DNA of 64,000 nt from positions 22,014,535 through 22,078,534 of the forward strand of contig OU342806.1 in NCBI GenBank assembly GCA_910591455.2, read 5' to 3'. A model generated the notes under the pieces. The model was not told where the DNA came from. It ran no database searches and saw only the letters and a list, made by a program, of their open reading frames with translations. Positions 1-12,496 of the stretch are shown here, piece by piece. Both the position numbers and the translations under genes were made by a program. Source of the stretch: Pholis gunnellus. Taxonomy: Eukaryota; Chordata; Actinopteri; Perciformes; Pholidae. Every line of letters starts with the position of its first letter. Within the stretch, counting starts at the first letter, position 1.

Positions 1-1299
1 ACTGGCTCAGTCCTGGAAAGACTTCTCTTTATCGCCACTACCTTTTACAAAGAAGAAACTTTGAGCTGTCTTTCTTTTCAAACAGATTTATCAATTTGAA
101 CAGAAATGGACGCTCTTCCTCTCCAACAATCCTTCTCCTTTCCTCCCGACAATGACAGCTATTTCATGTGCTATTAGTCTCTTAGGTATCATCATATCGG
201 GTGCGGTGGGATGGACGTTACAGTAGCCATACATCAGCCACAACAGGCCTCATTAAGTAACTGGCACCTGCTACCTACAGAGACCAATTAGATCAGCGGG
301 AGCAATGGGATGTAATCTCTCTCGACCAGGATCCGGCACATCACAATTTAATCACTTCAGTCCGCTCATTAATGATGATGAGGGTGAGGAAGCTGAGGCT
401 GAAGCAACTTTGTTCTTTGTTCTCCCGTGTGGCTGATAATGAACGGGCAAGGTGGGGGAGGTCTGGTTTCAAAACGAGTGCAAAGAAATTAAACGACGTA
501 ACTTTTACAAAATAGAGAAAAACATGGACACTGCAGCTGTGGCTTAAACCATTGGTTAAAAATGTACACACATTGCGTGTTGTAAATGTTATACTCTTGT
601 CACGTCAGGTGTTGCAACAGTAACGGAAGCAGGGCTCGACGAATATTCAACTCGGGTTGATTAATTGAGACACAATAAGCATTCAAGAGAAAATTTCTAT
701 GTTTTTTTGTTCAATTTAGTTAGTAAAACCTTAAGACCTTCCGATCGTCTGGGGCCGCTAACAAACCGAGGGCCCTTGCACCTCCTGGATTTGGACAGGC
801 GAATCACAACTGTTCATCTACATGCGTGAGAACATGCGGGGTTGCCACGTGGGGATAACAGGCTGTTATGCCGGGAATGAGCCAGAAATTCGTCCCCATT
901 TCCATGAGGGAGGAGAACGCCGAGATTATTTACATTTTCTACCCTTTCAACGGCAGCAACTGTGAGTAAACCAGGTTTTTGTCAGTATGTTAGCAGAGCA
1001 GCTCTAGCAGCAACAGGTCCGTGCATGTGTTTCTGCTACACGAATTCTGCATGTCACAGCTGCAATATGAAGGGCCGCCCTAAAGTCCTAAACCCAGTCT
1101 CTAGTTTAGCAAAGCATTTAGAGACTGACCTGGAAGTCTACATTCACAGCTTTTGTTGCACAGCCCATAGTGGCCATTCGAAAAACTGCAGCATATTACT
1201 GCCAAAACCACATTTTTACATTTCTGTTTGTGTGCAGGTCAAACAAAGATGATACATCAGGCTTTTCCAGTCAGTTTTAAAGGTGTCGATATGTCTTAT

Positions 1300-1375
1300 T
1301 TAACTTTGGACAGAGCCAGGCTTGCTGTATCCCCCTGCTACCAGGCTTTATGCTAAGCTAGGCTAACTTCATCTT
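1300..1375. repeat. dispersed teleost repeat fragment (GACAGAGCCAGGCT type)
   Basis: The segment GGACAGAGCCAGGCTTGCTG through ATGCTAAGCTAGGCTAAC closely matches a short interspersed sequence I recall as very common in percomorph fish genomes. The family name is not certain. A repeat-library search would settle it. Confidence 0.5.
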
Positions 1376-2613
1376 AAATCCATTGTGCATTTCCAAAATC
1401 TTGAAGTATTTCTTTGAAGCTTTTTCTTCAAAAGATTCAACTTTCAGCATTCAGTTTCTGTTAGGTGAAAAACCGGCTTGAAAGCTGCATGATAATGTTG
1501 TTTATTTTATTTTATTTCCCTCAATCCCAGCGGGCCAGAGTGGACCAGCAGGAGACCGTAAACTCACAGAGTATGGACTTCAGGTTGGAGTGGAAAACAT
1601 GAAAATCAAATCAATGAAGCGTGCGCACACACACACACACACCTTTATGTTACGCGGCTCTCTTTATTCCCTCTGGTGTCAGTTGTTGGCTTCATCCAGT
1701 TTCATGGTGCAGTGTGTTGCAAAGGAACATTCAGCTCTCGTCATCCATCTTATTCAGTCAGATGAGGATCTGGAGACAACAGTTTATTTCTTTTCGTGGG
1801 TTTGTATTTGTATCAGACTGTGGAGGGGAAAAAAAAAAGTTTGAAAAAAATTGAACCAGAATTAAGTGGATTGCAGTAATCAGCCTTCGTTTCAACGTGC
1901 AAAGAAACTACAGCATTGGTTAATAGATGAAGAGTAGCCTAATATGTGAGAACTATTACGATTTGATGGTTTTCGAGGGTTCTTGGGTCAAAGACCCCCG
2001 AAGACCCCTCATATTTTGCAAAATGTATGACAAGCAGCAGTCATTCTAAAGTTAAAGGCACTTCTGCATCTTGATGGCTTCAGTTGTCTCGTTTGACCGA
2101 TGGCAGGAGGCCCACACAGGCCAAGTCCATATATTTGGGTCTTGTTTTCTCCGTTTACATTCCCCATCCGCCCTTCTCCCCCATCCTAGTTTTCTCCCTC
2201 TCTCCCCTCCCTCCCCTGCAGCCTGGAATGAATTTGCCCGGTCATGTAGAGCCGTGTCAGAGCGAGGCGAAGCTGGCAATTCATCACCCTGTGCTGCCTG
2301 CCTGTCACTGCTCCTCCGCGCTCTTTTCTGTGTGTGTAGGACGGCTGTTTGCCTGCTGTCAGAGCTCCTCACCACCACCATGTGCCCCCCCCCCGTCCCC
2401 TCAGGACCCCCAGTAAAGACTGAGAGAGGCCCCTCGCTCTCCTCCTCCGCTCTGACAGCTCCCTGCGGACGCCTGGATGGATGGAAGGAATCAAGACAGG
2501 GAAGTAGGGTAAGGTAGAAGGGGGGAAAGGGACCCAATTATCCCAGAATGCAGAGGTAGGTGGTGTTTAAATCAGGCGGTGTGACCCCTGACCTCAGCAG
2601 TCCATTGGCGGGA

Positions 2614-2651
2614 GAGTGAGGTGCTTTAGCAAGAGTGAGGTGCTTTAGCAA
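2614..2651. repeat. 19-bp perfect tandem duplication
   Basis: GAGTGAGGTGCTTTAGCAA occurs twice in direct succession (2614-2632 and 2633-2651) without mismatch. A 12-bp-arm hairpin begins at 2651, immediately at its end. Confidence 0.9.
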
Positions 2652-2684
2652 GCTTTCCTTGCTGCAGGAGCGGCAAGGAAAGCT
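2651..2684. repeat. perfect hairpin, 12-bp arms, 10-nt loop
   Basis: AGCTTTCCTTGC at 2651-2662 is the exact reverse complement of 2673-2684. Confidence 0.9.
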
Positions 2685-4664
2685 AATGGAGCTCCATTTT
2701 ACCATCATCTCTTCCTTGAGGCGTGGCGGCCCTGCAGCGCTGCACAGATTAGCCATTAGCCCCCATAAAAGCACCGCAAGCCCCACTGAAGCTGTCTCTC
2801 AAGACCATTAAGATGCCAGAAATCTCCCGCAGAGACACAGACACACGGCGGACACACATCCAGCAGCCGAGCGGCTCATTTGAAGCCCCATTAGGGAGCC
2901 CGGCGCTGCAAAACCACAGCTTAACTGACTGGATGAAGCCACTTTACTGATAGCACGCAGAACTGAAGGGAAAATGAGTTTACAGATAATTTACTGCCAC
3001 TTTTCTTCTCACACTCTCCAGACGGACACCGGGACGTGATGAGAACAAATGACTGAGAATCAAATGCACGGCATGAACCAGGAAAGAGGGGGGTGCAATT
3101 TAACATCACGTTTATTAGACGGAAGAACTGGAGAGAGCGAGGCACTACGGTTCCCCCCTGAGAACAAAAAGGTGTAATACACTGTAAAACAAAAAGAAAG
3201 AAAAGAAACCGTAAGTCATTTCACTCTGAGACTGAGACCTGAATTAGATTTTCTTGAATACTGATTTCACCCAAGAATACCGAGGCAGGGCAGGGCTGAG
3301 TCAAGACCAAGACCATAATAGTCCAGGGCACACACTGACGCACTTACATGAAAAACACACTAGGGACAGCTTTGCTTGGGACCATTGTTTTCGGTAGAAT
3401 ATAGTTTGTCCCTGGGAAGAACCTCTTTTTTATTTTTACAATTCTAACATGTAACTGAAGCATTCTGGTGCACTACCAATCTATTCTATATGTATCTTTA
3501 TTTTAGCTACTGGGTTATTATTCCTTGAAAGAGGTCAATACAACATCAACTGGAACACAGTACAATATATTCAACGCGTTTGTTAGGCCTGGTTTCATAA
3601 AAACCACACAGGGTACCTTTAAACTCAGACACGTTTCACACAGAGCACTGAAGCCACAATGTGTGGGGGTAACATCGCTGCTTCTCTCGAGCATTGCTGC
3701 TGCAGCACAGCGGTGAAGCCTGTCGTGCATCAAGACACTGTCGCTGTACGTTTCCCTGCCTACTAGTTACCAATTCACAGGCACCTCTTTACTGCACAAA
3801 CGTCTGCCTCGTCAATTTGGAAAATGTATTTGGCACGTCAGCCAAAAAAAAAGTTAAAGTTAGCTCACTTAAAGTCAGAGTTGATATGGTGAAGATAACA
3901 TTGCTAGATGAAAAGAGCTTACCTCAGTTTACCTTACTTGCAGGTTATGCTGTACACATGTGGTTGATGAGGATCCAGCATCGAGACCAGGTGTGTTGAG
4001 TGAGCTGTGTGAGTTTACCAGGTGAGGCTCGGAGGGAGATACAAGCATGCAAGAGGGAACCTCGGGCGTCGAGTTTCGAATATGACAAAATTACTCCAGA
4101 ATTTGTGGAAACCGGTACAATTATTTTGCACTTGTCTTTATTTAGCTTTAGTTGTATTTCTCGTAGTGTTTCTGATGGAGTCGGGCCTCTTCATAGCATC
4201 GTGTCCGTGCTCCTGGATCTCAACTAATGCAATTAACACGGAGAGTCAATCTGACTATTACCGGAAAATGTCATCAAATTAAAGACTCGACTACAGATAG
4301 AGGTGACTTGATAAGACAGAGATGTTTTTGCAGTGTAGCAGCAGCCTCAGGCGTGGATTAAACCCGGAGCCACTTATCATTTATTGTTTCTGACTTAATG
4401 CGAGTTCAGCGGCAGAAATTGCTTTAGAAAAAAAAATGCTGCCTTAATGTTAAAAGCATGATGTGCCACATAAAGCAGAGTGACGAAAAAACATCATAAA
4501 ACACAATCAAGACGCTGCAGAAACCAAAGCGTACATAAAAAAACCTTTATTATTGTTGTAAGGTAAGATTGACAACAACATGCTTTTACCACAATAAAAA
4601 ATAAAAAGATATTGCACTGGTTTTACTCTAGCAATGTTTTTTTTTCTCTCTCTTGACGTCTTTC

Positions 4665-4694
4665 TCAAGCTTCCTCCTCCTCCTCATCATCGCT
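4665..4694 (-). other. possible short 3'-terminal coding exon with acidic end (weak)
   Basis: In the minus sense, GTGTTTGTCTTTAAAG (acceptor-like) is followed by an open stretch ending in Asp-Asp-Glu-Glu-Glu-Glu-Glu-Ala and TGA. AATAAA lies about 120 nt beyond at 4541-4546. No partner exon with coding character was found between here and 9619. It may be a chance product of a CCT repeat. Confidence 0.15.
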
Positions 4695-4828
4695 CTTTAA
4701 AGACAAACACAAAACACTGCCCTCGTCTGCAAGAGTCACGTCCATGAAAGGCGGTTGGACCCCGTCAGACAGATACGAGCTTAACGGACTGCACATTGAA
4801 ACATCACTGAATCTCATGTAACGTGGTT

Positions 4829-4864
<36 letters not shown>

Positions 4865-4975
4865 TAGTGGTAATAAGGCTTCACCTCGTCATACCCAAAG
4901 TCACATGTTCTGAATCATCGATGTGCCTCATAGACAGAAGCTGGTTACTCTACATGCTCAGAGTCAGAGGCGTAC

Positions 4976-5016
4976 GGAAGCTTATCAGTGGCAAACACCA
5001 CCACTGATAAGCTTCC
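4976..5016. repeat. perfect hairpin, 15-bp arms
   Basis: GGAAGCTTATCAGTG at 4976-4990 is the exact reverse complement of 5002-5016, with an 11-nt spacer. Confidence 0.9.
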
Positions 5017-5724
5017 ATGATTTGATATCCGGTAGCAGGCAGGGACAGAGTCTTCTGCACACGTTTTCAACGCTCAAAATCCTGATTTGGTCCACGCTCA
5101 AACTAAGTTTCAACTTTCAGTCTGGAGAGTTTGCCACAGCCGTTTTGACAGGACTCACTAACATGTAAGGAAGTTAATTAACGTCGTAACTACAGTGTGA
5201 GAACGGTAGTTCACAGAGTATTGTTGACGGTCCAGCACTGGGAGCTGGAGTCAAATGATCAGGAGAGATTTATGATCTTGAGTGCTTCGTTTTTTTTGAT
5301 CAGATGGTTTTTGATTTTAAATTCTGTTTCAGAAAATGTGTTCTTGAGATGTTTGTGTTGTACGATGGTTAACATTTGAGAAATTTCACAACTAAAAATG
5401 TGTCTGTACCGAAACGTGCGTATCGTATTGGCACAAACGTTACTAATGAGCAGCAAGCTCGCTAAAACTGGTGCCACACGTGCTCTCCAATCCTGACTTC
5501 CAATTTGACTTCTCAGCTGGCTAACGAACATCTGCCAACGAACATCCGTAGCGACGCGGTTTGCGGGCCTCTGCCAGAGTGCAGCAGAGGTGCATGATGG
5601 GTAAACACAGGCTGGAGGTCGAACAAACTGCTAATAATGTATCTGCTGAACCGACCGGACCGGGACTGGACGGGGGAGCCTGTGGGAGCATGGGTAGTGT
5701 TTGTGTTGGCCAACCTGACCCTAC

Positions 5725-5761
<37 letters not shown>

Positions 5762-6060
5762 GTCAACAGGCTCAGGGCTTGAGATTAATGACTCCACCAG
5801 GGAACCTGACACATGCTTCACTCTCCAGCAGATGGCTGGACCATCATGTTTACACACGGGAGAAGGTGTGTGTGTGTACGTGTGTGTGTTGGTATGTATG
5901 TGTATGTTAAAAATGTCAGTGGAGACGGGGAAACTGGCACCGCCACATTAGATGGCACAAGTATTGATCTGAATGTGTGTGTGTGTGTGAGGCAGCAGTC
6001 CATGTAGCACTAATAGCAGCCAGCTGAGAGCAGATGGACTGGTGTGTGTGTGTGTGTGCG

Positions 6061-6105
<45 letters not shown>

Positions 6106-7896
6106 AGCTTCCAATTACACACAGAAAATCACAACTGCAGCTGCAGTCGACGGCGCTTTAATCACAATGCAAAACTGTGACAGCCTGAAGAGATTAAAGC
6201 GTCGATCGCGACTCCAACCGAAAGATTTTTAGTGACAAAACTATTGAGCGAGAAACCAAATTTCAGGATTTAATAATGAATTAGTCAGGATTCGAGAGCA
6301 CAGAGGGACAAATCCATTAAGCAACCAGCGACGAGGTACTGATATCCGATTGGTTGGTATCCTACATCAACCACTATTTGTTTCTTTTCGATAAGTACCA
6401 CTTAAAACGATGTAATGGGAGATGCAGTTTCTTGTAAATTATCACCACACACACACATATCTGTGATGAGCTCAAATTCAGCTGACAATATTGGCCCTGT
6501 TCAAGTCTTAGTTCTTAGTTCAAGATAAGATTTTGGGAGCCACCAGTTTGAAATCAGCGCTCAGATTTTGAACATTTGAGCACAAAGTATCAACATCTCT
6601 TTAATTCCACAACCTCGTGCACTCGCTGGTTTCTGAGAAGGTGGAGTTCAGCAGGAAAACACTTGGTTTCTAGGTTGAACCGGAGAAAAGCGGTAAAAGA
6701 GGAAACCTTTTGCTTGGTTTCCTCTTCGATTGTCGTTGAATCTGAAACCTTACAGTCGATCACAATTCTGTCGTCGATTGCTCCAAGACTTCTTCAGTGC
6801 TTACGAATCTGAGCTGCAGTCCAGTTTCGGCTCTCTCGTCTCCTGTTCCTGGTGAAACCGCGCTAAGAGGCAAGACGCTAACGTGGTCGGTTAATCGACG
6901 AATCTACTCAAGTCTGACGCCACCAAAGACGGATCAGCCGTCGGCTTCCCGACCGCCTGGATTGGCCAAAAGCATACTGCGGATAGACGGGAGGTGCTTC
7001 CTCCCAACAGAGGAACTCTGATGTGTTCCACAGACACACACACATGCCTGTTAACACACATCTGGACAGCGCACGAGAGAGAACCGGAGATGGTCTTTCC
7101 GCACGTCCTCCACCACAGGTTAACCTCTTCCGTCACACAGCTAAATATTATTAACACACCACATTTACGATCCGGAGTGACCTCAACACGCTGTTGGTAA
7201 TTATCATCGCCTGTCAGAGGAGGTTTGATTGCTACAGGCAACAAGTTCCATCAAACGAAACAAACACATAGATATAAAACAACAACATGTAAACATATCA
7301 CAGAGATTGCCACAGTCAGTGTTGGCGTCAGTTTAACAGTGTCCTTTAAACTGAGCCTGAAAGCTCGTCATTTAACTGAAATCGGTGAGCACGCGAGCCC
7401 AGTAGAGACACAGAACACTGAAGGAGGTTAAGTTCACCTGAAGCTCATGAGAGGGACACCAGTGGACTCACACCAGGGCTGGGCTCGGTGCGCGTTCAAT
7501 GAAAGGTGATGTTCTTAAAAATGTCTAAGAAACCAACAGGAACAAACTAAAACTTCTTTTTCTTTTTTCTCGCTTTTCAAATGTACAGTAGGAATCAGAG
7601 AAGAGTTCAGGATGACACAGACGAAATTAAAGGTGGTATATCCAAGAAAAAGAAAAACACGAGGAGTTGATTTTAACAGGCTAACTGCGTTTAGGTTTTT
7701 ACCGAGCGAAGCAGGAGTGAGCTCCAACCCAACACTCAGCCGTCAAACATCCCCACCGGCTTCTCCTTTGCACCATTTTTTTTTGTCTTTTTCATTTGAC
7801 AGTTGAGATAAAAGATTTGTGCGAAGCCTGACGCAGACACGTGCAGAGCCCGGCCACATACACAGGTAGCAGGGTGTCCTCAACAAAGGTAATCCT

Positions 7897-8014
<118 letters not shown>

Positions 8015-8051
8015 GTATAAAACAGATGCACAACAGAACTTTAAATATTCT

Positions 8052-8088
<37 letters not shown>

Positions 8089-9095
8089 GTACTGTATGTA
8101 TGTACACACATAACCATGCACATATCAATGAACACTCTCTCCCCCCCACACACACACACACACACACAAAGTAAAGTCTGATGACTTTACAGGATCAGAG
8201 GCAAAAAGAAAACACAGCAAGTTGGTCCAGATACCAAAATAAAACGAGCGCAGCCTTCAGAGGCTGATGGAGCTAGAAATAAAAAGGCGGCGGTCCAAAC
8301 AGAACAGCGTTTCTAAAACGACCACAGTCGGTCTGAGCGTGCTCAGTTTGGATTCTTCAGCTGAATGTTGGTGAAGCTTTTTGGAGGTGTGTGCGGGCGA
8401 CCAATGGAATCAGGTGTGCATTCAAATCCTTGGCTTCATTTCAAGTTTCGGAGTTAAAACATATCCGGTAAGCCTGGCTGCTAACGGTGGCATAAAAGTG
8501 AACCACAACTATGAAGACTCATTGAATGCATTTAGTTTAGCTTTCAGCATTTCTAGGAAACTAATTAGCTGCAGCTTGGACTACAAGTAAAATGAGACAG
8601 CTCACAGCTTTCCAAATGTTTAAAAATCAATTTGGAAAGAATTGAATCAGATTGCATGAACCCTATTGTTCATTGTAATGGATACGTTCGTAGAGCTGGG
8701 CCTTCGGAAAAACGCATTCAAAAACTAGGAAGGGACGGCGCTGCAGCGGGGTGAGGAGTGAGGAAAGTCGTTCCGAGTTAACGATCGAACTGCAGAATCA
8801 GTCGAAGTTCTGCGCCTGAGCGCGGACTCGATAAATCAGCACAAACACTAATCTAATCCAGCACTGACATTCCAAGGAATCTCTTCAAATCACCGAACCA
8901 TGTCTGGGATCTGAGCTCAGGGAATTCATCTCCCCTTGTGTGGGCCTGCGGCGTCGGATCAGCGGGGACCACAGCGAAGAGGAGAATCTAATTTGGCCTA
9001 GTTAGCTGGGTGCTGAGTGTACATTGGCGGTGCAGATTTAGTCCTATTAAAAACACTGTAATGCGTTTATACAGACTGCTAAACATACGCTGCAC

Positions 9096-9101
9096 TTTAT
9101 T
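9096..9101 (-). terminator. candidate mast2 poly(A) signal (AATAAA), distal
   Basis: The sense strand reads CAGCAATAAAGTGC about 520 nt after the stop. It is a canonical hexamer in a typical context and an alternative to the proximal signal. Confidence 0.4.
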
Positions 9102-9303
9102 GCTGAGACACAATCTTCTTCCATATTGTTGGGCAAGGAGGGGACGGGAGGAGGGAAAAGGGTGTGTGTTCAATAAGGCGCCCCCTGATCCGTTAGAGGA
9201 ACATGCGTGGAGGTAATGAGGCCACACAAGCGTGATCGTGAGCGAGAGAGGTGTGTGCAAAGTGTCTGCGTCATATATTGGATGTCCACGGACCACCGAG
9301 CTC

Positions 9304-9309
9304 TTTATT
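9304..9309 (-). terminator. candidate mast2 poly(A) signal (AATAAA), proximal
   Basis: TTTATT on the plus strand reads AATAAA in the transcript, about 310 nt after the stop codon. A moderately GU-rich stretch (GGTGGTCCGTGG in the sense strand) follows within 20 nt. It is the first canonical hexamer downstream of the stop. Confidence 0.45.
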
Positions 9310-9618
9310 TCTAGCCCCGAACATGTTTGCATAAAAATAAAAATAAAACGCCAACTCCTCGTGGCATTTAGTCTTAAATCAGGAACCAAATAATCAGGAC
9401 ACCAATATAACTCACATGAACACGAGGAGTACAGAACAGCTGGAATGGAACTAGGATTACCACATCTGTCTTTGCGTCTCGCTCTTTCTTTTGCTTTGAA
9501 AGTCTCTGATTGGTGCCAAGTTACTAATATGTCTTCCAAACATGCAGTTTGTGTGAGTTCTAAAACCTCAAGCCAGCACTAAGGTGTGTGATCTGTTTTG
9601 TTCTGGTACTTCTCGCTG

Positions 9619-11223
9619 CTACGTCTTCTTGCTGGTTGCTTTGTCTTGTTGCGCGGAGGCGGAGGCGGAGGCGGAGGCGGAGGCGGACACGGCGTTGGCA
9701 GTTGTCGTCTGGGGTTCGGAGCTCTTGCGCTGTGGCTCAGATGCTGCAGAGGAGCTTGGGTGAGTGTTGAGGGCAGGCTGAGCGGCTGCTGCGACCGGCC
9801 GCGGTGCAGATGCAGACGTAGCAGCGTTCTCCCTACATGCAGACCCTGATGTGGGCCTTTCTGGGACATCCTTGCGGGATGACGGCGGCAGGGCTGCAAA
9901 GTCTTTCTGGGTGGAGGGTTTGGGCGACCTCAGTGAGGGGGTTGGTGAGGCAACTTGCTCAGTTGTCTGTCTTGTTTGGGACTCCAAAGGGTGAGGGGAC
10001 TGAGGGGTTGGGGGCTGTTTAGAGGGGAAGGAGAGGGGGCCAGTTGGTGTGACTTCTGGGGTGCCACCTGTGGATGGTTTCTGGTCCTTCTGGCTCTTGT
10101 CTGCGGCGGTGCTCAGTTTGACGGGACCCAGAACGCTCTTAGCTACTGTCGCAAGCTGGGACACAACTTTCTCCACGGCACTCTCAGGGACCGGAACTGG
10201 GGAGCTGGAACTGGAGCTGGAGCCAGAAGTGGACGAGGGCGACGCATTTAGACTCGCAGCAGCCGCAGCACAGAGTCTCCGGTTGTCTGCCTCCTTCTTC
10301 TCCTTGGGGATGCTAGGAGAGGAGCAGGAGGAGCGGGGAGTCTCTTGGCTGTCAGGAGTTTGGCAGTCAGTAGCACTGGTGGCAGTTCTGGAGTCTGTGC
10401 TATTCATGTTGGTTCTGCACTCTGCAGTATCTGTGGTGGTCGTGGTAGAGGGGACTGTGGTGCTAGGGCTGTCCAGGGTTTGGTCCTCTGCCCTGGGCTC
10501 TGATGGTGCAGTCTTCCCCCCGAGACTCTTTGAGCCCTGTGGAGGAGCTGGCTTGAGGAAAGTGTCCTTGCTGACTGAGATGAACGCACTGCCTGGGGTG
10601 GAGAAGGGAAGGGGGCCCTGAGTGGGTTTGGTGGTACCTCTCGGTTCTAGAACCTTCCTCTCTTGTTTTGCACTGTCTTCCGTAGATGAAGCAGACCGTG
10701 CGTCTTTTACTCCCAGAGAGGGGGTGCTCTGATCATGCTTCGTTTCTGCAAGAGAGGGGAGGGTGTGCGAGGGAGTGGGCCTGCCTATCTGGGTGGGCCC
10801 TGTGTGGGTGAAGGTGGCATGAGGGGTGCAGGGGGAGAGGCAGAGGGAGGGCAGGGTGCCTCCGGGGCCCGTTCTCACAGTGGTGGGCCTCAGCAGGGGA
10901 GGAGGGGTGAAAGTCGCCCCCCTGCGTCCGTCCTGGCTGTCCTCTGAGCCCTCATCCGTCTCGTCCTCAGACGAATCGACCTCGTGGATGGCGTCTTGCT
11001 TCTGGAGCGACTCCCTCCGCTCGGCTCTGTCCTGCCGGATGGCGGACAGTTTGTCCTTCAGCTTGCTCTTCCCGGGGGCCAGGCCCAGCGAGCCGGACAC
11101 CGTGCTGAGGGCGCCGTCCCCTTCCTGACGCCCTAACTTCCTGGATGAGGAGGAGTGTTTCTGCAGGCTGCCCGTCTCCACGCTGCGTCCTGCTGAGGAC
11201 AGCAGCCCCTCGCTGGCTGACTC
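9619..11223 (-). CDS. mast2: mast2 coding exon 28, terminal coding exon (residues 1367-1900)
   Basis: The exon opens in phase 0 after TAACCTTCAG and ends at the TAG at 9621-9619. It encodes 534 residues. KDKLSAIRQDRAERRESLQK (about 1422-1441) followed by an acidic DSSEDETDEGSEDSQ run is the MAST2 tail signature. The rest is Ser/Thr/Pro-rich low complexity that I cannot align to mammals, including a poly-Ser stretch and a C-terminal Ser-Ala repeat at 9652-9687. Plus-strand open frames over this exon (for example 10049-10621) are antisense shadows. The larger size of this exon mostly explains the longer protein than human. Confidence 0.92.
   Translation of the reverse strand, partial: ESASEGLLSSAGRSVETGSLQKHSSSSRKLGRQEGDGALSTVSGSLGLAPGKSKLKDKLSAIRQDRAERRESLQKQDAIHEVDSSEDETDEGSEDSQDGRRGATFTPPPLLRPTTVRTGPGGTLPSLCLSPCTPHATFTHTGPTQIGRPTPSHTLPSLAETKHDQSTPSLGVKDARSASSTEDSAKQERKVLEPRGTTKPTQGPLPFSTPGSAFISVSKDTFLKPAPPQGSKSLGGKTAPSEPRAEDQTLDSPSTTVPSTTTTTDTAECRTNMNSTDSRTATSATDCQTPDSQETPRSSCSSPSIPKEKKEADNRRLCAAAAASLNASPSSTSGSSSSSSSPVPVPESAVEKVVSQLATVAKSVLGPVKLSTAADKSQKDQKPSTGGTPEVTPTGPLSFPSKQPPTPQSPHPLESQTRQTTEQVASPTPSLRSPKPSTQKDFAALPPSSRKDVPERPTSGSACRENAATSASAPRPVAAAAQPALNTHPSSSAASEPQRKSSEPQTTTANAVSASASASASASAQQDKATSKKT
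9652..9687 (-). repeat. mast2: in-frame hexanucleotide repeat coding (Ser-Ala)6
   Basis: Six tandem TCC-GCC units in the sense strand encode alternating Ser and Ala at residues 1879-1890, ten residues before the stop. The unit length is a multiple of three, so copy-number change would alter length without a frameshift. Confidence 0.9.
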
Positions 11224-11390
11224 CTGAAGGTTAGTGAGGAATAACACTCGTTCAGAATAAGGTGTTTGACAACCCGTACAAAACACTTAAAATGTCATTG
11301 TTTTAACTATAACTTCTTAATCTAAGACATTAAGACATTATTATGAAATACATTTATTGGCAACTTGTATTTTGCGTGCCGAACTCATAC

Positions 11391-11923
11391 CTGAAGGCTC
11401 TGTAGGCTCGGTTCTCTCTGCAGAATCTCCTTCTTAAACTCAGAATGCGAGATGTCCAGACTGTGTTTGCGGCTCCCCACAGTCGCTCCCACGGCGGCCA
11501 CCCCGGACGGAGACGAGGGGGGGTTGGAGAGTGAGGAGGCCAGTTTCTCAGCGGACTGCACCCTCTTGAGGAGCGGAGACCGTGGAGACTCCGCGCTCTT
11601 GGGCCTGGATATCTGCCTCACCAGGGGAGGGGAGGAGTGGAGCTTCACGGGGAACGACTGACCCACCGCAGACTGTGCCAGAGTGTGGCTGGGCAGAGGG
11701 GAGGGTGAGCGCTGTGGCGAGGAGCTCTGAGGGGTGGGCGAAGGTGTGCGGGCCAGAGGGGAGAGGGGGATGTTGCCGGCAGACTTGCGTCGGGGTGAGC
11801 GGTACTGGCGCTGGAGCTTCGGGGCGAGGCCGTGCAGGGAGCTGGGCCTGATGTGGCCGGAGCTCGCCGGGGAGTTTGGGACACTGGAGCTGGGAGAGCT
11901 GCTCTGAGATGAGTTTCCACCAA
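11391..11923 (-). CDS. mast2: mast2 coding exon 27 (Ser/Pro-rich tail, residues 1189-1366)
   Basis: The exon is 533 nt, phase 1 to phase 0, acceptor CTGCCCGTCAG, donor GTATGA. Recognisable blocks in order: GGNSSQSSSPSSSVPNSPAS, IRPSSLHGLAPKLQRQYRSP, RRKSAGNIPLSPLARTPSPT, RPKSAESPRSPLLKRVQSAE and SRKHSLDISHSEFKKE. Each matches MAST2 (MAST4 shares several). The region is predicted disordered and rich in SP and RxxS sites. Confidence 0.96.
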
Positions 11924-12216
11924 CTGACGGGCAGAGAGGAAGAACAACATATATGAATATCATATTCAATATCCTGGTGTGTAAATATCTACATGTGTTA
12001 CATGTCTATATTTTTCATTTTCAATCAGTCTTTTTCCGTGTGTCATTTGTTCATAATAAATGAAAGATAAGATGCATCATAGAGCTCAAAACTGGATCGA
12101 AATCTTAGTTCAAACTTTCAAATATCATACTGATCTGTGAGACCGACACCCCTGATGTCTACAGAATACATGTTACCAAGTTATTATTGCAGTACAGGTG
12201 AGTGTTTGTCTCTCAC

Positions 12217-12404
12217 CTGAGTGGGCGGAGTCTGGCGTGGACCTGTAGCCCTGCGTCGGGCTCCGTGGTGAGAGATTGTGTGTGGGTGAGCCGGGGCCGC
12301 TCTCCCCAGAGGACAGAGAGCGGTTCAGAGAGGACAAACTGCGACTGGTGTGGAGGAGAGACGCCTGCTTGGTGATCTTCCTGAACAGAGACGTCCTCTT
12401 CTTA
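12217..12404 (-). CDS. mast2: mast2 coding exon 26 (residues 1126-1188)
   Basis: The exon is 188 nt, phase 2 to phase 1, donor GTGAGA. It encodes KKRTSLFRKITKQASLLHTS, RSLSSLNRSLSSGESGPGSP and THNLSPRSPTQGYRSTPD. GESGPGSPTH and SPRSPTQGYR match MAST2. The segment is basic and serine-rich with many possible phosphorylation sites. Confidence 0.95.
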
Positions 12405-12496
12405 CTGCGATACAAAGCACACAACAGCTCACTCAAGGAAGCCCCACATTAAATACAGACAAGTGATGTTTGATACAACACAGGTGAGTCCCCCAC

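Noticed and set aside
962..1252. 96-codon open frame on the plus strand
   Set aside because: It starts at GTG, is cysteine-rich with no family resemblance, and overlaps dispersed-repeat sequence downstream.
2052..2537. 161-codon minus-strand open frame and overlapping plus-strand frames
   Set aside because: No recognisable domain, arginine-rich shadow composition and no splice or codon support.
10049..10621. 190-codon open frame on the plus strand
   Set aside because: It is antisense to the Ser/Pro-rich mast2 exon 28, and its composition mirrors that exon.
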